Source: Mixta tenebrionis (GTDB taxonomy: Bacteria > Pseudomonadota > Gammaproteobacteria > Enterobacterales > Enterobacteriaceae). From it: 64,000 nucleotides of DNA. Location: the NCBI RefSeq assembly GCF_006517625.1, contig NZ_VHQI01000010.1, positions 62,001-126,000 of the forward strand, in the 5' to 3' direction. Each line of letters begins with the position of its first letter. Position 1 is the stretch's first letter. Both the position numbers and the translations under genes were made by a program. The notes beneath the pieces were generated by a model. The model had not been told where the DNA came from, did not search any database, and saw only the letters and a list, made by a program, of their open reading frames with translations. Below, one piece after another: positions 49,600-58,292 of this stretch.

Positions 49600-50499
49600 A
49601 TGGCAAAAGATCGGGCCCTGACCCTGGAAGCATTACGCGTGATGGACGCTATCGATCGGCGCGGCAGCTTTGCCGCGGCGGCGGATGAACTGGGCCGCGT
49701 GCCATCTGCACTTAGCTATACCATGCAGAAGCTGGAAGAGGAGCTGGATGTCGTTTTATTTGATCGTTCCGGCCATCGCACCAGGTTTACCAACGTTGGG
49801 CGTATGCTGCTGGAACGCGGCAGGGTGCTGCTGGAGGCAGCCGATAAACTGACTACCGATGCGGAAGCGCTGGCGCGCGGCTGGGAAACCCACCTGACCA
49901 TCGTAACCGAAGCGCTGGTGCCTACCGAATCGCTGTTTCCGCTGGTAGGCAAGCTGGCGGAAAAGGCCAATACGCAGATTTCCCTTATCACCGAAGTGCT
50001 GGCGGGCGCCTGGGAGCGGCTGGAGCAGGGACGCGCCGATATTGTGGTGGCGCCCGATATGCACTTTCGCGCCTCCACGGAGATCAATACCCGCAAGCTC
50101 TACAGCGTGATGAGCGTTATCGTCGCCAGTCCGGATCATCCGATCCATCAGGAGCCGGAGCCGCTGTCGGAAACCACGCGGGTAAAATATCGTGGTATCG
50201 CAGTGGCGGATACCGCGCGCGAAAGGCCGGTGTTAACGGTACAGCTGCTGGATAAGCAGCAGCGTCTGACGCTCAGCAGCATGGACGATAAGCGACGTGC
50301 GCTGCTGGCCGGGCTGGGCGTGGCGAGCATGCCCTGGCCGCTGGTGGAAGAAGATATTGCGCAGGGACGGTTGCGCGTGGTCAGCCCGGAAACAACGCGC
50401 GAGATCGATATTATCATGGCCTGGCGTCGCGACAGCATGGGCGAGGCGAAAGCCTGGTGCCTGCGTGAAATTCCGCGCCTGCTGGCGAAAAAAGGGTAG
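49600..50499 (+). CDS. yhaJ: LysR-type regulator YhaJ
   Basis: LysR-family activator, known in E. coli to respond to aromatic compounds and to control yqjF and virulence genes. 299 residues. N-terminal wHTH (RRGSFAAAADELGRVPSALSYTMQKLEEEL region, residues about 15-50) and a substrate-binding domain (about 90-295) closely follow E. coli YhaJ. Its probable target yqjF is about 2 kb downstream. Confidence 0.94.
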   Translation: MAKDRALTLEALRVMDAIDRRGSFAAAADELGRVPSALSYTMQKLEEELDVVLFDRSGHRTRFTNVGRMLLERGRVLLEAADKLTTDAEALARGWETHLTIVTEALVPTESLFPLVGKLAEKANTQISLITEVLAGAWERLEQGRADIVVAPDMHFRASTEINTRKLYSVMSVIVASPDHPIHQEPEPLSETTRVKYRGIAVADTARERPVLTVQLLDKQQRLTLSSMDDKRRALLAGLGVASMPWPLVEEDIAQGRLRVVSPETTREIDIIMAWRRDSMGEAKAWCLREIPRLLAKKG

Positions 50500-50620
50500 C
50501 CTTGTCAGGCTGTGGCAGGCAAAGCGGGATCGCGCTGGACGGCGTGCAAAACAGGCGGTGAATGGCAGCGCCTGCGCGCATGTGGCTGCGCGGCGGCGCT
50601 CGGTGGTTGATGCGTTCGCC

Positions 50621-51643
50621 TTAGGCGCCTGGTTGATGAAAACGCTGGCGTTGCGCGTCAGGGAAACGCTCGTCGCGTCCGTGCGGCTCATCCCAGCGCG
50701 TCTCCGGGCCTAACGAGATCACGCCGCTGGGGTTGATGGTTTTATGGCTGCGGTAATAGTGGTGGCGAATATGATCGAGGTTTACCGTTTCGGCGATGCC
50801 CGGCATCTGCCAGATGTCGCGTAAAAAGCCGTTCAGGTTCAGGTAATCGCCGATGCGCTGTCGATCGCATTTAAAATGGGTAACATAGACCGGATCGAAG
50901 CGCACCAGGGTGGTCCACAGGCGCAGATCCGCCTCGGTCAGCTGGTTACCGGTCAGCCAGCGATGCTGCCCAAGCAGCTGCTCCAGCCGCTCCAGCGCAT
51001 GAAACAGCGCGGTCGCCGCCTCTTCATAAGCCGGCTGCGAAGTAGCGAAACCTGCCTTATACACGCCGTTATTTACCTGGTCATAAACCCAGCCGTTAAC
51101 CGCGTCGATTTTTTCACGCAGCGCCGCCGGATAGTAGTCGCCCGCCCGTGCGCCAACGGCGTCGAACGCGCTGTTGAACATGCGGATGATATCGGCGGAT
51201 TCGTTGCTGACGATGGTCTGCTGCCGTTTATCCCACAGTACCGGCACGGTTACGCGCCCGCTGTATTGCGCATCGGCATGCTGATAAAGCTGATAGAGGA
51301 AATCGTGCTGATAAAGCGTATCGCCAGTGGCCGCCGGGAAATCCTGCGCGAAGGTCCAGCCGTTTTCCAGCATCAGCGGATGCACCACGGAAACGGAAAT
51401 CATCTGCTCCAGCCCCTTTAGCTGACGCATCAGCAGCGTGCGGTGCGCCCAGGGGCAGGCAAGCGACACATAAAGATGATAGCGATCGCGCTCGGCGGCA
51501 AAACCCGCTTTGCCGGTAGGGCCGGCGCTGCCGTCGGCGGTAACCCAGTTGCGAAAGGCGGCTGCAGAGCGTTTAAAGCGGCCGCCGTTTGATTTGGTAT
51601 CGTACCAGCTATCCTGCCAGACGCCGTCAACCAGTTGTCCCAT
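50621..51643 (-). CDS. yqjG: Glutathionyl-hydroquinone reductase YqjG
   Basis: Xi-class glutathione transferase that reduces glutathionyl-hydroquinones. 340 residues from the ATG at 51643 (MGQLVDGVWQDSWYDTKSNGG), with GGAGGAG just upstream. The frame is open 99 bases further, but no homolog starts there. Catalytic Cys in SLACPWAHRTL. The C-terminus is about a dozen residues longer than E. coli (ends DAQRQRFHQPGA), probably by loss of the original stop. Paired with yqjF, as in E. coli. Confidence 0.94.
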   Translation of the reverse strand: MGQLVDGVWQDSWYDTKSNGGRFKRSAAAFRNWVTADGSAGPTGKAGFAAERDRYHLYVSLACPWAHRTLLMRQLKGLEQMISVSVVHPLMLENGWTFAQDFPAATGDTLYQHDFLYQLYQHADAQYSGRVTVPVLWDKRQQTIVSNESADIIRMFNSAFDAVGARAGDYYPAALREKIDAVNGWVYDQVNNGVYKAGFATSQPAYEEAATALFHALERLEQLLGQHRWLTGNQLTEADLRLWTTLVRFDPVYVTHFKCDRQRIGDYLNLNGFLRDIWQMPGIAETVNLDHIRHHYYRSHKTINPSGVISLGPETRWDEPHGRDERFPDAQRQRFHQPGA

Positions 51644-51713
51644 AGCTCCTCCGAAATAAAACAGGCGAGAATGGAACCATCCTCGCCCTGATGTTATTGA
51701 GTATAGCGGTCGC

Positions 51714-52106
51714 TTACCACTTTTTGCCGAGCAGGCGGTCAATGCTGTAAGCGCCTGGTCCGGTGATGCCGAGCAGCAGGAAGCCGCCAGCCATGGTCAC
51801 GTTCTTCATAAACATAATAGAGTTGACGCCTTCAGCGAAGTTGCTGTGGAACAGAAAGGCCGTCAGCAGCGTAAACACGGCGGTGAAGAGCGCGGTGAAG
51901 CGCGTCAGGAAGCCAAACAGGATAGCGAGACCGCCGCCCAGCTCCAGCAGAATCACCAGCGGCAGAATAAAGGCCGGAACGCCCATCGCCGTCATGTACT
52001 GCGCCGTGCCGTCATAGCCGGTAATTTTGCCCCAGCCGGAAACGATATACAGAATCGGCATTAAAATACGTGCAACTAACAGACCAGTATCTTCTAATTT
52101 TTTCAT
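51714..52106 (-). CDS. yqjF: DoxX-family membrane protein YqjF
   Basis: Four-helix inner-membrane protein of the DoxX/quinol-oxidase-subunit-like family. 130 residues, the same as E. coli, beginning MKKLEDTGLLVARILMPILYI. E. coli yqjF is induced by nitroaromatics through YhaJ; both partners are in this window. Confidence 0.95.
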   Translation of the reverse strand: MKKLEDTGLLVARILMPILYIVSGWGKITGYDGTAQYMTAMGVPAFILPLVILLELGGGLAILFGFLTRFTALFTAVFTLLTAFLFHSNFAEGVNSIMFMKNVTMAGGFLLLGITGPGAYSIDRLLGKKW

Positions 52107-52275
52107 GGTTTTCCCCAGTATTGTTTTGCGTCAGACAACAGGCGTCCGGGCGATTAAAGGCAGGCAACGCAAGCGTTTAAGCGCATTGTTTGCTAACTGA
52201 GGAGGATAATAGGCGCAGCAGGGAAGTTTTGTAAGCGAGATAAACTGTCAGAGAAGTTCAATAAAATTGAATCTG

Positions 52276-52299
52276 ATAGCCTGCGCATTATCGCAGGCT
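52276..52299 (-). other. Hairpin after yqjK
   Basis: TAGCCTGCG / CGCAGGCTA stem with a short loop, 13 bases after the yqjK stop. On the minus strand a T-rich but not pure T stretch follows, so it is a weak terminator candidate. Confidence 0.45.
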
Positions 52300-52311
52300 A
52301 CCCGATTACGC

Positions 52312-52599
52312 CTAATGCTTCTGCGGCAGGTTGGCTTTCACCAGACGCCAGGTACTCCAGAGTCCAAATCCGCGCTTCGCCCAGCGCATAAAGAAGTTTG
52401 GATTGCGCACCGACCAGATGGCCATGGCGCTGCTGCCGATCGCCAGGTAGCTGCGCAGGCTCAGCAGCGTCATCCAGCCGCGATCGTAACGGGCGGTATG
52501 CAGCAGCCAGTCACGACGGGCCGCGCTAAGATCGAGGCGCTGCTGGTGAATGGCGATTAACAGATCCGCTTTACGTTGCTCACGGGCGGCGCGCTTCAT
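52312..52599 (-). CDS. yqjK: YqjK-family protein
   Basis: Small basic membrane-associated protein of unknown function. 95 residues with the family core QRLDLSAARRDWLLHTARYDRGW and one hydrophobic stretch (LLSLRSYLAIGSSAMAIW). Overlaps yqjE by four bases (ATGA). Part of yqjC-D-E-K. Confidence 0.92.
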   Translation of the reverse strand: MKRAAREQRKADLLIAIHQQRLDLSAARRDWLLHTARYDRGWMTLLSLRSYLAIGSSAMAIWSVRNPNFFMRWAKRGFGLWSTWRLVKANLPQKH

Positions 52600-52994
52600 G
52601 AATGGCGATCCTCCAGCATCTGGCGGTCGGAGGCCAGCTCCTTACGCGTATGGTGCAGTAGCGTAGACTTGCGTGATTTACGCAGCGTCCACAGGCCGAA
52701 AATCAGCGCCAGCAGGAAAAGTACGCCGGTAGTGATGCCGATCGCCATCAGGCGATACTGCGCATCTACCGCCCAGATGATAAGCACCATCAGGCTCATC
52801 AAACCAAAAGCGGTAAACAGCATGGTCAGGCCGATCATCAACAGCATCTGTATCAGATTGGCCTTTTCCTCTTCCAGCTCGACCACCGCCAGGCGCACAC
52901 GGGTTTCTACCATGCTAACCAGCGTAGTAACGAGACGCTGTCCGATGTTGATGACCCCTTTGCCTGGGCCGTGGCTTTGCTGAGCATCGGCCAT
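52596..52994 (-). CDS. yqjE: YqjE/phage-holin-superfamily III membrane protein
   Basis: 132 residues from the ATG at 52994 (MADAQQSHGPGKGVIN). The open frame extends 69 bases more, but homologs start here. Two strong TM helices (about 45-70 and 75-100) and the RKSRKSTLLHHTRKELASDR tail (in pieces). Sits between yqjD and yqjK with overlap or near-overlap on both sides. Confidence 0.92.
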   Translation of the reverse strand: MADAQQSHGPGKGVINIGQRLVTTLVSMVETRVRLAVVELEEEKANLIQMLLMIGLTMLFTAFGLMSLMVLIIWAVDAQYRLMAIGITTGVLFLLALIFGLWTLRKSRKSTLLHHTRKELASDRQMLEDRHS

Positions 52995-52996
52995 AA

Positions 52997-53302
52997 TTAA
53001 CGACGCGACATCAGCATGCCGATCACCAGACCAACGGCGGCGCCGATGCCCACGCCGTGCCACGGATTTTCACGCACATAGTCGTCGGCGCGGCCTACCG
53101 CTTCGCGGGTAGTCTGCGACAGCCGATCGCCGGTTTCGCCCAGGCGTTGGCGCGATTCATCCAGCGCGGCGCGCGCTTTGCTGCGCAGCTTGTCTATCTC
53201 TGATTTCGATTTATCGGTGGACTGGCTCAGCACTTCTTCCAGCGTATCCGCCAGGTTTTTCAGCTCGGCGCGCAGGTGTTCTGACGTAGTATCTTTTGAC
53301 AT
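52997..53302 (-). CDS. yqjD: YqjD, ribosome-tethering membrane protein
   Basis: DUF883/ElaB-family protein; E. coli YqjD is tail-anchored and binds stationary-phase ribosomes at the inner membrane. 101 residues, identical in length to E. coli. Long helical N-part and a C-terminal TM (VGIGAAVGLVIGMLMSRR). Expected to be RpoS-dependent by family. Confidence 0.95.
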   Translation of the reverse strand: MSKDTTSEHLRAELKNLADTLEEVLSQSTDKSKSEIDKLRSKARAALDESRQRLGETGDRLSQTTREAVGRADDYVRENPWHGVGIGAAVGLVIGMLMSRR

Positions 53303-53344
53303 GAAACACTCCTTTATTCTCAGGCAATGTACGCTGTAAATGGG

Positions 53345-53716
53345 TTAGTAAGGCGCTGACTGTAGCGCTTTCAGCTCTTCGCGCTCTTCCTCTAATTTGC
53401 GTTGGCGTTTGGCGATTTTCTCCTTGTCGCCATCCTCCTCGGCATCTTTCAAATCCTTTTCACGTTCGGCCACTTCACGCTGCTTAGCCTGGATATTCTC
53501 CTGATGCGCCGCCTTCAGCTTCTCATCGGTACAGCTGGCGCGAACCTCGGTTAGCGCGCGTTCCAGCCCGTTCACCCGGCGTTGATTATCATGCTGTTGG
53601 GCATAAGATATTTCCCGCTCGATATCCTTTTCTTTCTGCATACAGAGCGTATTTGCCGCCTGCGTGAAACCAGAGAGAGAAACCAGCGTCAGAAAAAGCG
53701 AGGTGCGAAATTTCAT
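53345..53716 (-). CDS. yqjC: YqjC-family periplasmic DUF1090 protein
   Basis: 123 residues from the ATG at 53716 (MKFRTSLFLTLVSLSGFTQA), giving a signal peptide that the longer frame would hide. Mature part is a charged coiled-coil (EREISYAQQHDNQRRVNGLERALTEVRASC onward, in pieces) with two Cys residues. First gene of yqjC-D-E-K, 42 bases before yqjD. Confidence 0.93.
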   Translation of the reverse strand: MKFRTSLFLTLVSLSGFTQAANTLCMQKEKDIEREISYAQQHDNQRRVNGLERALTEVRASCTDEKLKAAHQENIQAKQREVAEREKDLKDAEEDGDKEKIAKRQRKLEEEREELKALQSAPY

Positions 53717-53899
53717 GTGATAGCGGCCTTCCATTGTTAAGCTCAGCCGTTCCCTGTGAACGGTAAAGATGCGGCGGTGATGAGGCTGGCTGCCGTGCCG
53801 CCTCATAACCTTTTGTAAGAATAGACACTCTTTGGCGAAAGCTCAAAAAGCGTTGCTGAAGAAGAGATTTTACGAAAAGTATCGCGTCGGGCGATCCAC

Positions 53900-54283
53900 T
53901 CAGCCGACGGACTGCTGGCGCAGCGAAATTTTGTTCAGCCAGCCGCTGCTGCCGTTATTCTCCAGCCGGGCGATCTCGAAGCCGTAGGGCAGGATTTTAT
54001 GCAGCGCCTGCTGTGCGGCCTGACTCTGCTCTTCGGATTCAAAACGCAGCACCAGTGAGTCCTGCGCGGGCGTAATGCTCTTAACCGGTATCCCCAACGC
54101 GTTGAGCTGCTGCCAGACGTAGAAACCGTCCGGCAGCGTCACGCCCTGATGCGTCACGCGAATTTGCAGCGCGTTCTCATGACGAAACAGGGCGGGCAGC
54201 AGGGCGAAGGCGATAATCGCCAACAGGCCAGCCAGCAGCCAGCGCAGCGGCTGGCGTAAAAGAGGCTGCAGCCAGCGCATCAC
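53900..54283 (-). CDS. mzrA: MzrA, modulator of EnvZ/OmpR
   Basis: Bitopic inner-membrane protein that links CpxA/CpxR signalling to EnvZ. 127 residues, as in E. coli. N-terminal TM at about 14-32, periplasmic part with [30 protein letters not shown] (in pieces). Start overlaps the yqjA stop by four bases, as in the Cpx-regulated yqjA-mzrA operon. Confidence 0.92.
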   Translation of the reverse strand: MMRWLQPLLRQPLRWLLAGLLAIIAFALLPALFRHENALQIRVTHQGVTLPDGFYVWQQLNALGIPVKSITPAQDSLVLRFESEEQSQAAQQALHKILPYGFEIARLENNGSSGWLNKISLRQQSVG

Positions 54284-54957
54284 GGCTGACCTTTCTCATC
54301 AATGCCGGCCTGACGTTTACGCCACAGCACTACCAGCGAACCGATCAGGCCGAACACCAGCAGCACCAGCGGCAGCAGCATCAGGCAAAACATCAGCTCA
54401 TCTTCGTAGCGGCGGAAAATCGGCGTTTTCCCCAGCGCGAAGCCCAGTACGGTCAGGATTAGCACCCATAAAAAGCCGCTCATCCAGTTAAAAAACTGAA
54501 AGCGGGCGTTGCTCAGGCCGGAAAGCCCGGCGATAGTCGGCAGCAGGGTGCGCACGAAAGCGATAAAGCGGCCAATTAACAGCGCTGACAGGCCGTGGCG
54601 ATGAAACAGCTGATGGGCGCGCTGATGATACTGCGCGGGCAGGTGCGATAGCCATTTTTGCACCGTGGGCGTATTGCCCAGCCATTTACCTTGTATATAA
54701 CTGACCCAGCAGCCAAGGCTGGCGGCGGTGGTAAGAATAAACAGCGTCAGCGGGAAATTCATGGTGCCTTTGGCGATTAGCACGCCCACTAAAATCAGCA
54801 GGCTATCGCCGGGCAGGAAAGCGGCAGGCAGCAGCCCGTTTTCCAGAAAAAGAATCATAAACAGTAAGCCATATATTGCCCAGACCAGCGTCGGATCGGC
54901 CAGTGTCTCAAAATCTTGTTGCCATAACGCTTGCAACAATGCTTTTAAAATATCCAT
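54280..54957 (-). CDS. yqjA: DedA-family membrane protein YqjA
   Basis: DedA/SNARE-associated inner-membrane protein needed with YghB for cell division, membrane potential and polymyxin resistance; DedA proteins include undecaprenyl-phosphate carriers. 225 residues against 220 in E. coli. Signature [14 protein letters not shown] and [18 protein letters not shown] are present with four to five TM helices. Upstream gene of mzrA. Confidence 0.94.
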   Translation of the reverse strand: MDILKALLQALWQQDFETLADPTLVWAIYGLLFMILFLENGLLPAAFLPGDSLLILVGVLIAKGTMNFPLTLFILTTAASLGCWVSYIQGKWLGNTPTVQKWLSHLPAQYHQRAHQLFHRHGLSALLIGRFIAFVRTLLPTIAGLSGLSNARFQFFNWMSGFLWVLILTVLGFALGKTPIFRRYEDELMFCLMLLPLVLLVFGLIGSLVVLWRKRQAGIDEKGQP

Positions 54958-55291
54958 TCATTGTTCCTGAACTTCATTGTTAATACAGGCTCATCGATCG
55001 GCAGGCCAACAGAGCGGGCAGGTTATTTTTTAGTGTAGTCGCCGCTACCGCAGGCCGGGTAATCGCCTTCTGCCGATATTGTATAAAAAACCGCAGCACT
55101 CCTCTTTCCCGAAACGAAAGGGTAAGAAAAGGCAGTTAACTGTAACAAAATACAGCGATGCGAGACAGGGAAAGTTGCCCCCGCCTAAGAGTTTTACCGA
55201 CGGCACTCATTAGCGGGAAGGAGCTTTACACAGGCTGACACTAAAGTAAGTTTGCTGACTTTAGACGCTTTGGCAACCAAAGCGTCCTTTT
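54958..55291. other. Intergenic region yqjA/exuR with plus-strand terminator
   Basis: 334 bases between two minus-strand genes. It should hold the yqjA promoter. Its last 50 bases carry two tandem hairpins, the second a textbook terminator for plus-strand transcription, with no known plus-strand gene in front (see 55241-55289). Confidence 0.5.
55241..55289 (+). terminator. Tandem hairpins with plus-strand rho-independent terminator
   Basis: CTAAAGT / ACTTTAG stem, then GACGCTTTGG / CCAAAGCGTC 10-bp stem followed by CC and T6. The U-run exists only for plus-strand RNA, while both flanking genes are on the minus strand. On the minus strand the second stem is followed by TAAAG, so it is a poor exuR terminator. 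This suggests an unannotated plus-strand small RNA ending here. Confidence 0.6.
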
Positions 55292-56062
55292 TTAGCGTGA
55301 AGAGGAGGTATCGGGTAAGATCACCGGGTTTTCAGCGAACATATAACGATCGACATTGAATTCAAAATCGTCGGTGGTGGCGTTAAACAACATCTGACGC
55401 GTATTTTCCAGATGTTGCCACATCGCCAGCTTGGCGGCAGCGGGGTCTTTACGTATCAACGCTTTCAGAATCGCATCGTGATCGCTGCACCAGCTGCCGA
55501 TAGCGCGCTGATCGATATGCTCATGCAGCTTCAGCCAGTAAGGGTTGTGGGTGCGGTGCAGCCACATTTTTTCCACGATAGCCGCCAGCGCGCTGTTTTG
55601 CGTCGCCATAGCGATTTGCACGTGAAAATGCATATCCCACTCCGAGTCGCGGAAGCGATCCTCACTGCGCGCGCGTTCCTGAATATCCATCAGCTGCATA
55701 ATATCTTGACGCGTAACGCGCGTGGCGGCGAACTCCGCCACGTTGCTTTCAATCAGCTGGCGCGCCTGTAACAGCTCAAACGGGCCAAAATTGGCGAACT
55801 CCAGCTGGCTGTCCGCGACTACGCGGTGACTCTGCTGGCTGGAGATAACGTGAATGCCGGAGCCTTTGCGCACCTCTACGTAGCCTTCCACTTCCAGCAT
55901 GATAATAGCTTCACGCACCACGGTGCGGCTGACCTGCATCTCCTCGGCGATAAGGCGTTCAGCGGGCAGTTTGTCGCCCACCCGATACTGACCAGCCTCA
56001 ATACGCATTTTTAGCTCTGACGCCAGCTGTTGATAAAGGCGTCGCGGTTCGCTGATTTCCAT
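55292..56062 (-). CDS. exuR: Hexuronate regulon repressor ExuR
   Basis: GntR/FadR-type repressor of hexuronate genes, released by galacturonate-derived inducer. 256 residues from the ATG at 56062 ([18 protein letters not shown]), the position matching E. coli; a further ATG at 56074 adds MDVL. N-terminal wHTH ([25 protein letters not shown], about 30-55) and FCD effector domain (about 95-225). An ExuR-like operator at 56092-56108 suggests self-repression. Confidence 0.95.
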   Translation of the reverse strand: MEISEPRRLYQQLASELKMRIEAGQYRVGDKLPAERLIAEEMQVSRTVVREAIIMLEVEGYVEVRKGSGIHVISSQQSHRVVADSQLEFANFGPFELLQARQLIESNVAEFAATRVTRQDIMQLMDIQERARSEDRFRDSEWDMHFHVQIAMATQNSALAAIVEKMWLHRTHNPYWLKLHEHIDQRAIGSWCSDHDAILKALIRKDPAAAKLAMWQHLENTRQMLFNATTDDFEFNVDRYMFAENPVILPDTSSSR

Positions 56063-56091
56063 AAGCACATCCATAGCAGGGAATATTCTGT

Positions 56092-56108
56092 AAGTTGTTA
56101 TACCACTT
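56092..56108 (-). promoter_or_regulatory. ExuR-type operator before exuR
   Basis: Minus strand AAGTGGTATAACAACTT, 30 bases upstream of the exuR start. It matches the exuT and uxaC sites at 14 of 17 or better, with GGTAT and AA at the same places, and resembles the E. coli ExuR/UxuR ATTGGTATACCAAT site. Confidence 0.7.
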
Positions 56109-56229
56109 AACCGGCCTGTGGGCCAATGGCTGTCAGCGCAAGGAGCCTGAAATGCGAGGGAACGCGCACTTCAGGCAGCAGGCGGCCTGGGCGGCGCGGC
56201 GCGCTCTGGCACAGGCGCAGATAACGTTG

Positions 56230-56520
56230 TGCTGGAGCAGCGGCAAGCGCGAAAAGAGAAAAGTCGGCGACGAGAGGAAAACAGCAAGAAGAACAGGGAC
56301 GCAGTCAGGGAAACGCAAGGAAAGATAGATCGGGATAAGGGAAACAGGCAAAGAGAGAACAAGCGGCAGGGGAAAGCAAAAAAGAAAGGAAAAGAAAGAA
56401 CGAAGGGTAAAGGCTGATTGGCATGGGAAAGGAAGATCGTTACGCGAAAGAAAGACTGGCAGAGAAAAAGAAGATTGGCGCGGAAAAGGAAGAGCGCGTG
56501 AGGAAACCGGAGGGCGCGGA
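56230..56520. repeat. Low-complexity polypurine tract
   Basis: Plus strand dominated by GAAA/GGAAA/AAGA words over about 290 bases, minus strand pyrimidine-rich. No exact repeat unit, but many local near-repeats of GAAAG. It lies between the exuT terminator and the exuR promoter. Confidence 0.75.
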
Positions 56521-56565
56521 AAAACCGGCCGGATGTACGTCGCCTGCGCGCATCCGGCCCGGCCG
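56521..56565 (-). terminator. Rho-independent terminator of exuT
   Basis: Minus-strand stem GGCCGGATG ... CATCCGGCC(GG) with a 15-base loop, then T5. Directly after the exuT stop. Confidence 0.75.
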
Positions 56566-56566
56566 C

Positions 56567-57874
56567 TTAGCTACGTACCGGCGTACCGGCAGGAGCGACA
56601 CTCTGTTCCTGCTGCAGTTCAGAAACCGGTTTATTTTTCAGTACCGTCCAGATAACTACCGCGCCGAGCAGATCGAACACCGCCAGCGCAGCAAACAGCG
56701 GACTAAAGCCCAGCGTATCGGCCAGCGCGCCCACTACCAGGGCGAACATGGTGCTGGCGGTCCAGGCGGCCATGCCGGTCAGACCGTTAGCAGTCGCGAC
56801 TTCGTTACGTCCGAAAACATCTGAAGAGAGCGTAATCAGCGCGCCGGACAGCGCCTGGTGAGCGAAGCCGCCGATGCACAGCAGGCCGATTGCCACGTAA
56901 GGGCTGGTAAACAGGCCGATAGTGCCGGGGCCGATCATCAGAACCGCGCCCATGGTTACCACCAGCTTACGCGAAACGATCAGATTAACGCCGAAAACGC
57001 GCTGGAACAGCGGCGGCAGATAGCCGCCGACGATGCAGCCAAGATCGGCGAACAGCATCGGCATCCAGGCGAACATAGCGATCTCTTTCAGGTTAAAACC
57101 GTAGACTTTAAACATAAACAGCGGGATCCAGGCGTTAAAGGTGCCCCATGCCGGTTCCGCCAGGAAGCGCGGCAGGGCAATGCCCCAGAACTGCCGGTTG
57201 CGCAGGATCTGCCAGGCGCTCATTTTTTTGCCGTTGCTGACCTGATGCTGCGCCTCCTGGCCGGAGAGGATATAGTCACGCTCTTCATCGCTTAATTTCT
57301 TCTGCTGTTTGGGATGCTTATAGAAAATCAGCCAGCACAGCGCCCAAATCATGCTGAGAATACCGGTAATGATAAACGCCATCTGCCAGCTGTGGGCGAC
57401 GATAGCCCATACTACCAGCGGCGGCGCTACCATCGCGCCGATGGACGAGCCAACGTTGAAATAGCCGACGGCGATCGAGCGCTCTTTGGCCGGAAACCAT
57501 TCGCTGCTTGCTTTCAGACCGGCGGGGATCATTGCCGCCTCGGCCGCGCCGACCGCGCCGCGGGCGATAGCCAGGCCGCCCCAGCTGCCTGCCAGCGCGG
57601 TGGCGGCGCAGAACACCGCCCACAAAATCGCGAACAGCGCATAGCCTACTTTCGTGCCCAGCACGTCAAGGATATAGCCCGCTACCGGCTGCATGATGGT
57701 ATAGCAGGCCGAGTAGGCGGCAACAATATAGGAATATTGCTGCGTAGTGATGTGGAGTTGTTCTTCGAGCGTAGGTGCGGCAACGGCAATGGCGTTGCGC
57801 GTCAGGTAACCCAGCACGGTACCGATGGTCACCAGACCAATCATATACCAGCGCAGACCTTTTATTTTACGCAT
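56567..57874 (-). CDS. exuT: Hexuronate transporter ExuT
   Basis: Major-facilitator H+ symporter for galacturonate and glucuronate. 435 residues from the ATG at 57874 (MRKIKGLRWYMIGLVTIGTVLGYLTRN), with GAGG upstream. The open frame extends 180 bases, but no homolog does. Twelve TM helices; ARGAVGAAEAAMIPAGLKASSEWF and FAHQALSGALITLSSDVFGRNEVATANGLTG (in pieces) are nearly identical to E. coli. Confidence 0.96.
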   Translation of the reverse strand: MRKIKGLRWYMIGLVTIGTVLGYLTRNAIAVAAPTLEEQLHITTQQYSYIVAAYSACYTIMQPVAGYILDVLGTKVGYALFAILWAVFCAATALAGSWGGLAIARGAVGAAEAAMIPAGLKASSEWFPAKERSIAVGYFNVGSSIGAMVAPPLVVWAIVAHSWQMAFIITGILSMIWALCWLIFYKHPKQQKKLSDEERDYILSGQEAQHQVSNGKKMSAWQILRNRQFWGIALPRFLAEPAWGTFNAWIPLFMFKVYGFNLKEIAMFAWMPMLFADLGCIVGGYLPPLFQRVFGVNLIVSRKLVVTMGAVLMIGPGTIGLFTSPYVAIGLLCIGGFAHQALSGALITLSSDVFGRNEVATANGLTGMAAWTASTMFALVVGALADTLGFSPLFAALAVFDLLGAVVIWTVLKNKPVSELQQEQSVAPAGTPVRS

Positions 57875-58044
57875 GTCATACCTCTTCCAGTTCTGTTTGC
57901 GGCCCGTGCCGCTGTTGTTGTTATGCGGGTCTGTCAACGCTGAAGCCCGACAGAGAGCATTTGCGAACTTATCCTGGGCCTCAGCCCATTTTTTATTTCC
58001 TTGCCTGTAAAAAATTTCCCAACCAATTTGGACCGCCAGAAGAT

Positions 58045-58061
58045 AACTTGTCATACCGATT
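58045..58061 (-). promoter_or_regulatory. ExuR-type operator before exuT
   Basis: Minus strand AATCGGTATGACAAGTT. Same 17-base pattern AA(T/G)(T/C)GGTAT(A/G)A(C/T)AA(C/G)TT as the other two sites; 171 bases upstream of the exuT start. Confidence 0.7.
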
Positions 58062-58187
58062 TAAAAGTTGAATGCCATCACAAAAACCACCTTTGTAATG
58101 TGGGATACTAAAAATCACGAAATGTCAGTGAATTAGTAGCTTTAACGGCGATTAGTCGAAAAATCAGGCGCAATAAGATGTCTGATA

Positions 58188-58203
58188 TGTGAGCTGAATC
58201 TCA
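58188..58203. promoter_or_regulatory. CRP-like site in the exuT/uxaC control region
   Basis: TGTGA-GCTGAA-TCTCA: the CRP core TGTGA-N6-TCACA with one mismatch, flanked by AT-rich bases on both sides. Catabolite control of exu/uxa genes is established in E. coli. Confidence 0.6.
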
Positions 58204-58225
58204 AAATTATCGCTGCGGCTGCGTG

Positions 58226-58242
58226 AATTGGTATGATAACTT
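58226..58242 (+). promoter_or_regulatory. ExuR-type operator before uxaC
   Basis: AATTGGTATGATAACTT, 50 bases before the uxaC start. The left half is identical to the E. coli ExuR half-site AATTGGTAT. Confidence 0.75.
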
Positions 58243-58292
58243 TTTGCCATCAGCTGAACGCAACTGCGCCGTTCATGTAAGAGGAGTCAGGA

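Larger units (their letters stand above)
56063..56566. other. exuR promoter and long purine-rich tract
   Basis: 504 bases. Contains the exuR operator (56092-56108), a roughly 290-base tract (about 56230-56520) in which the plus strand is mostly A and G, and the exuT terminator. The open frames in it are low-complexity by-products. Confidence 0.55.
57875..58292. other. Divergent control region exuT/uxaC
   Basis: 418 bases with an ExuR-like operator near each gene and a CRP-like site between. No gene in it. Confidence 0.7.

Noticed and set aside
56095-56824. Several 60-130-residue frames rich in Lys/Arg/Glu in the exuR-exuT gap
   Set aside because: By-products of the polypurine tract.
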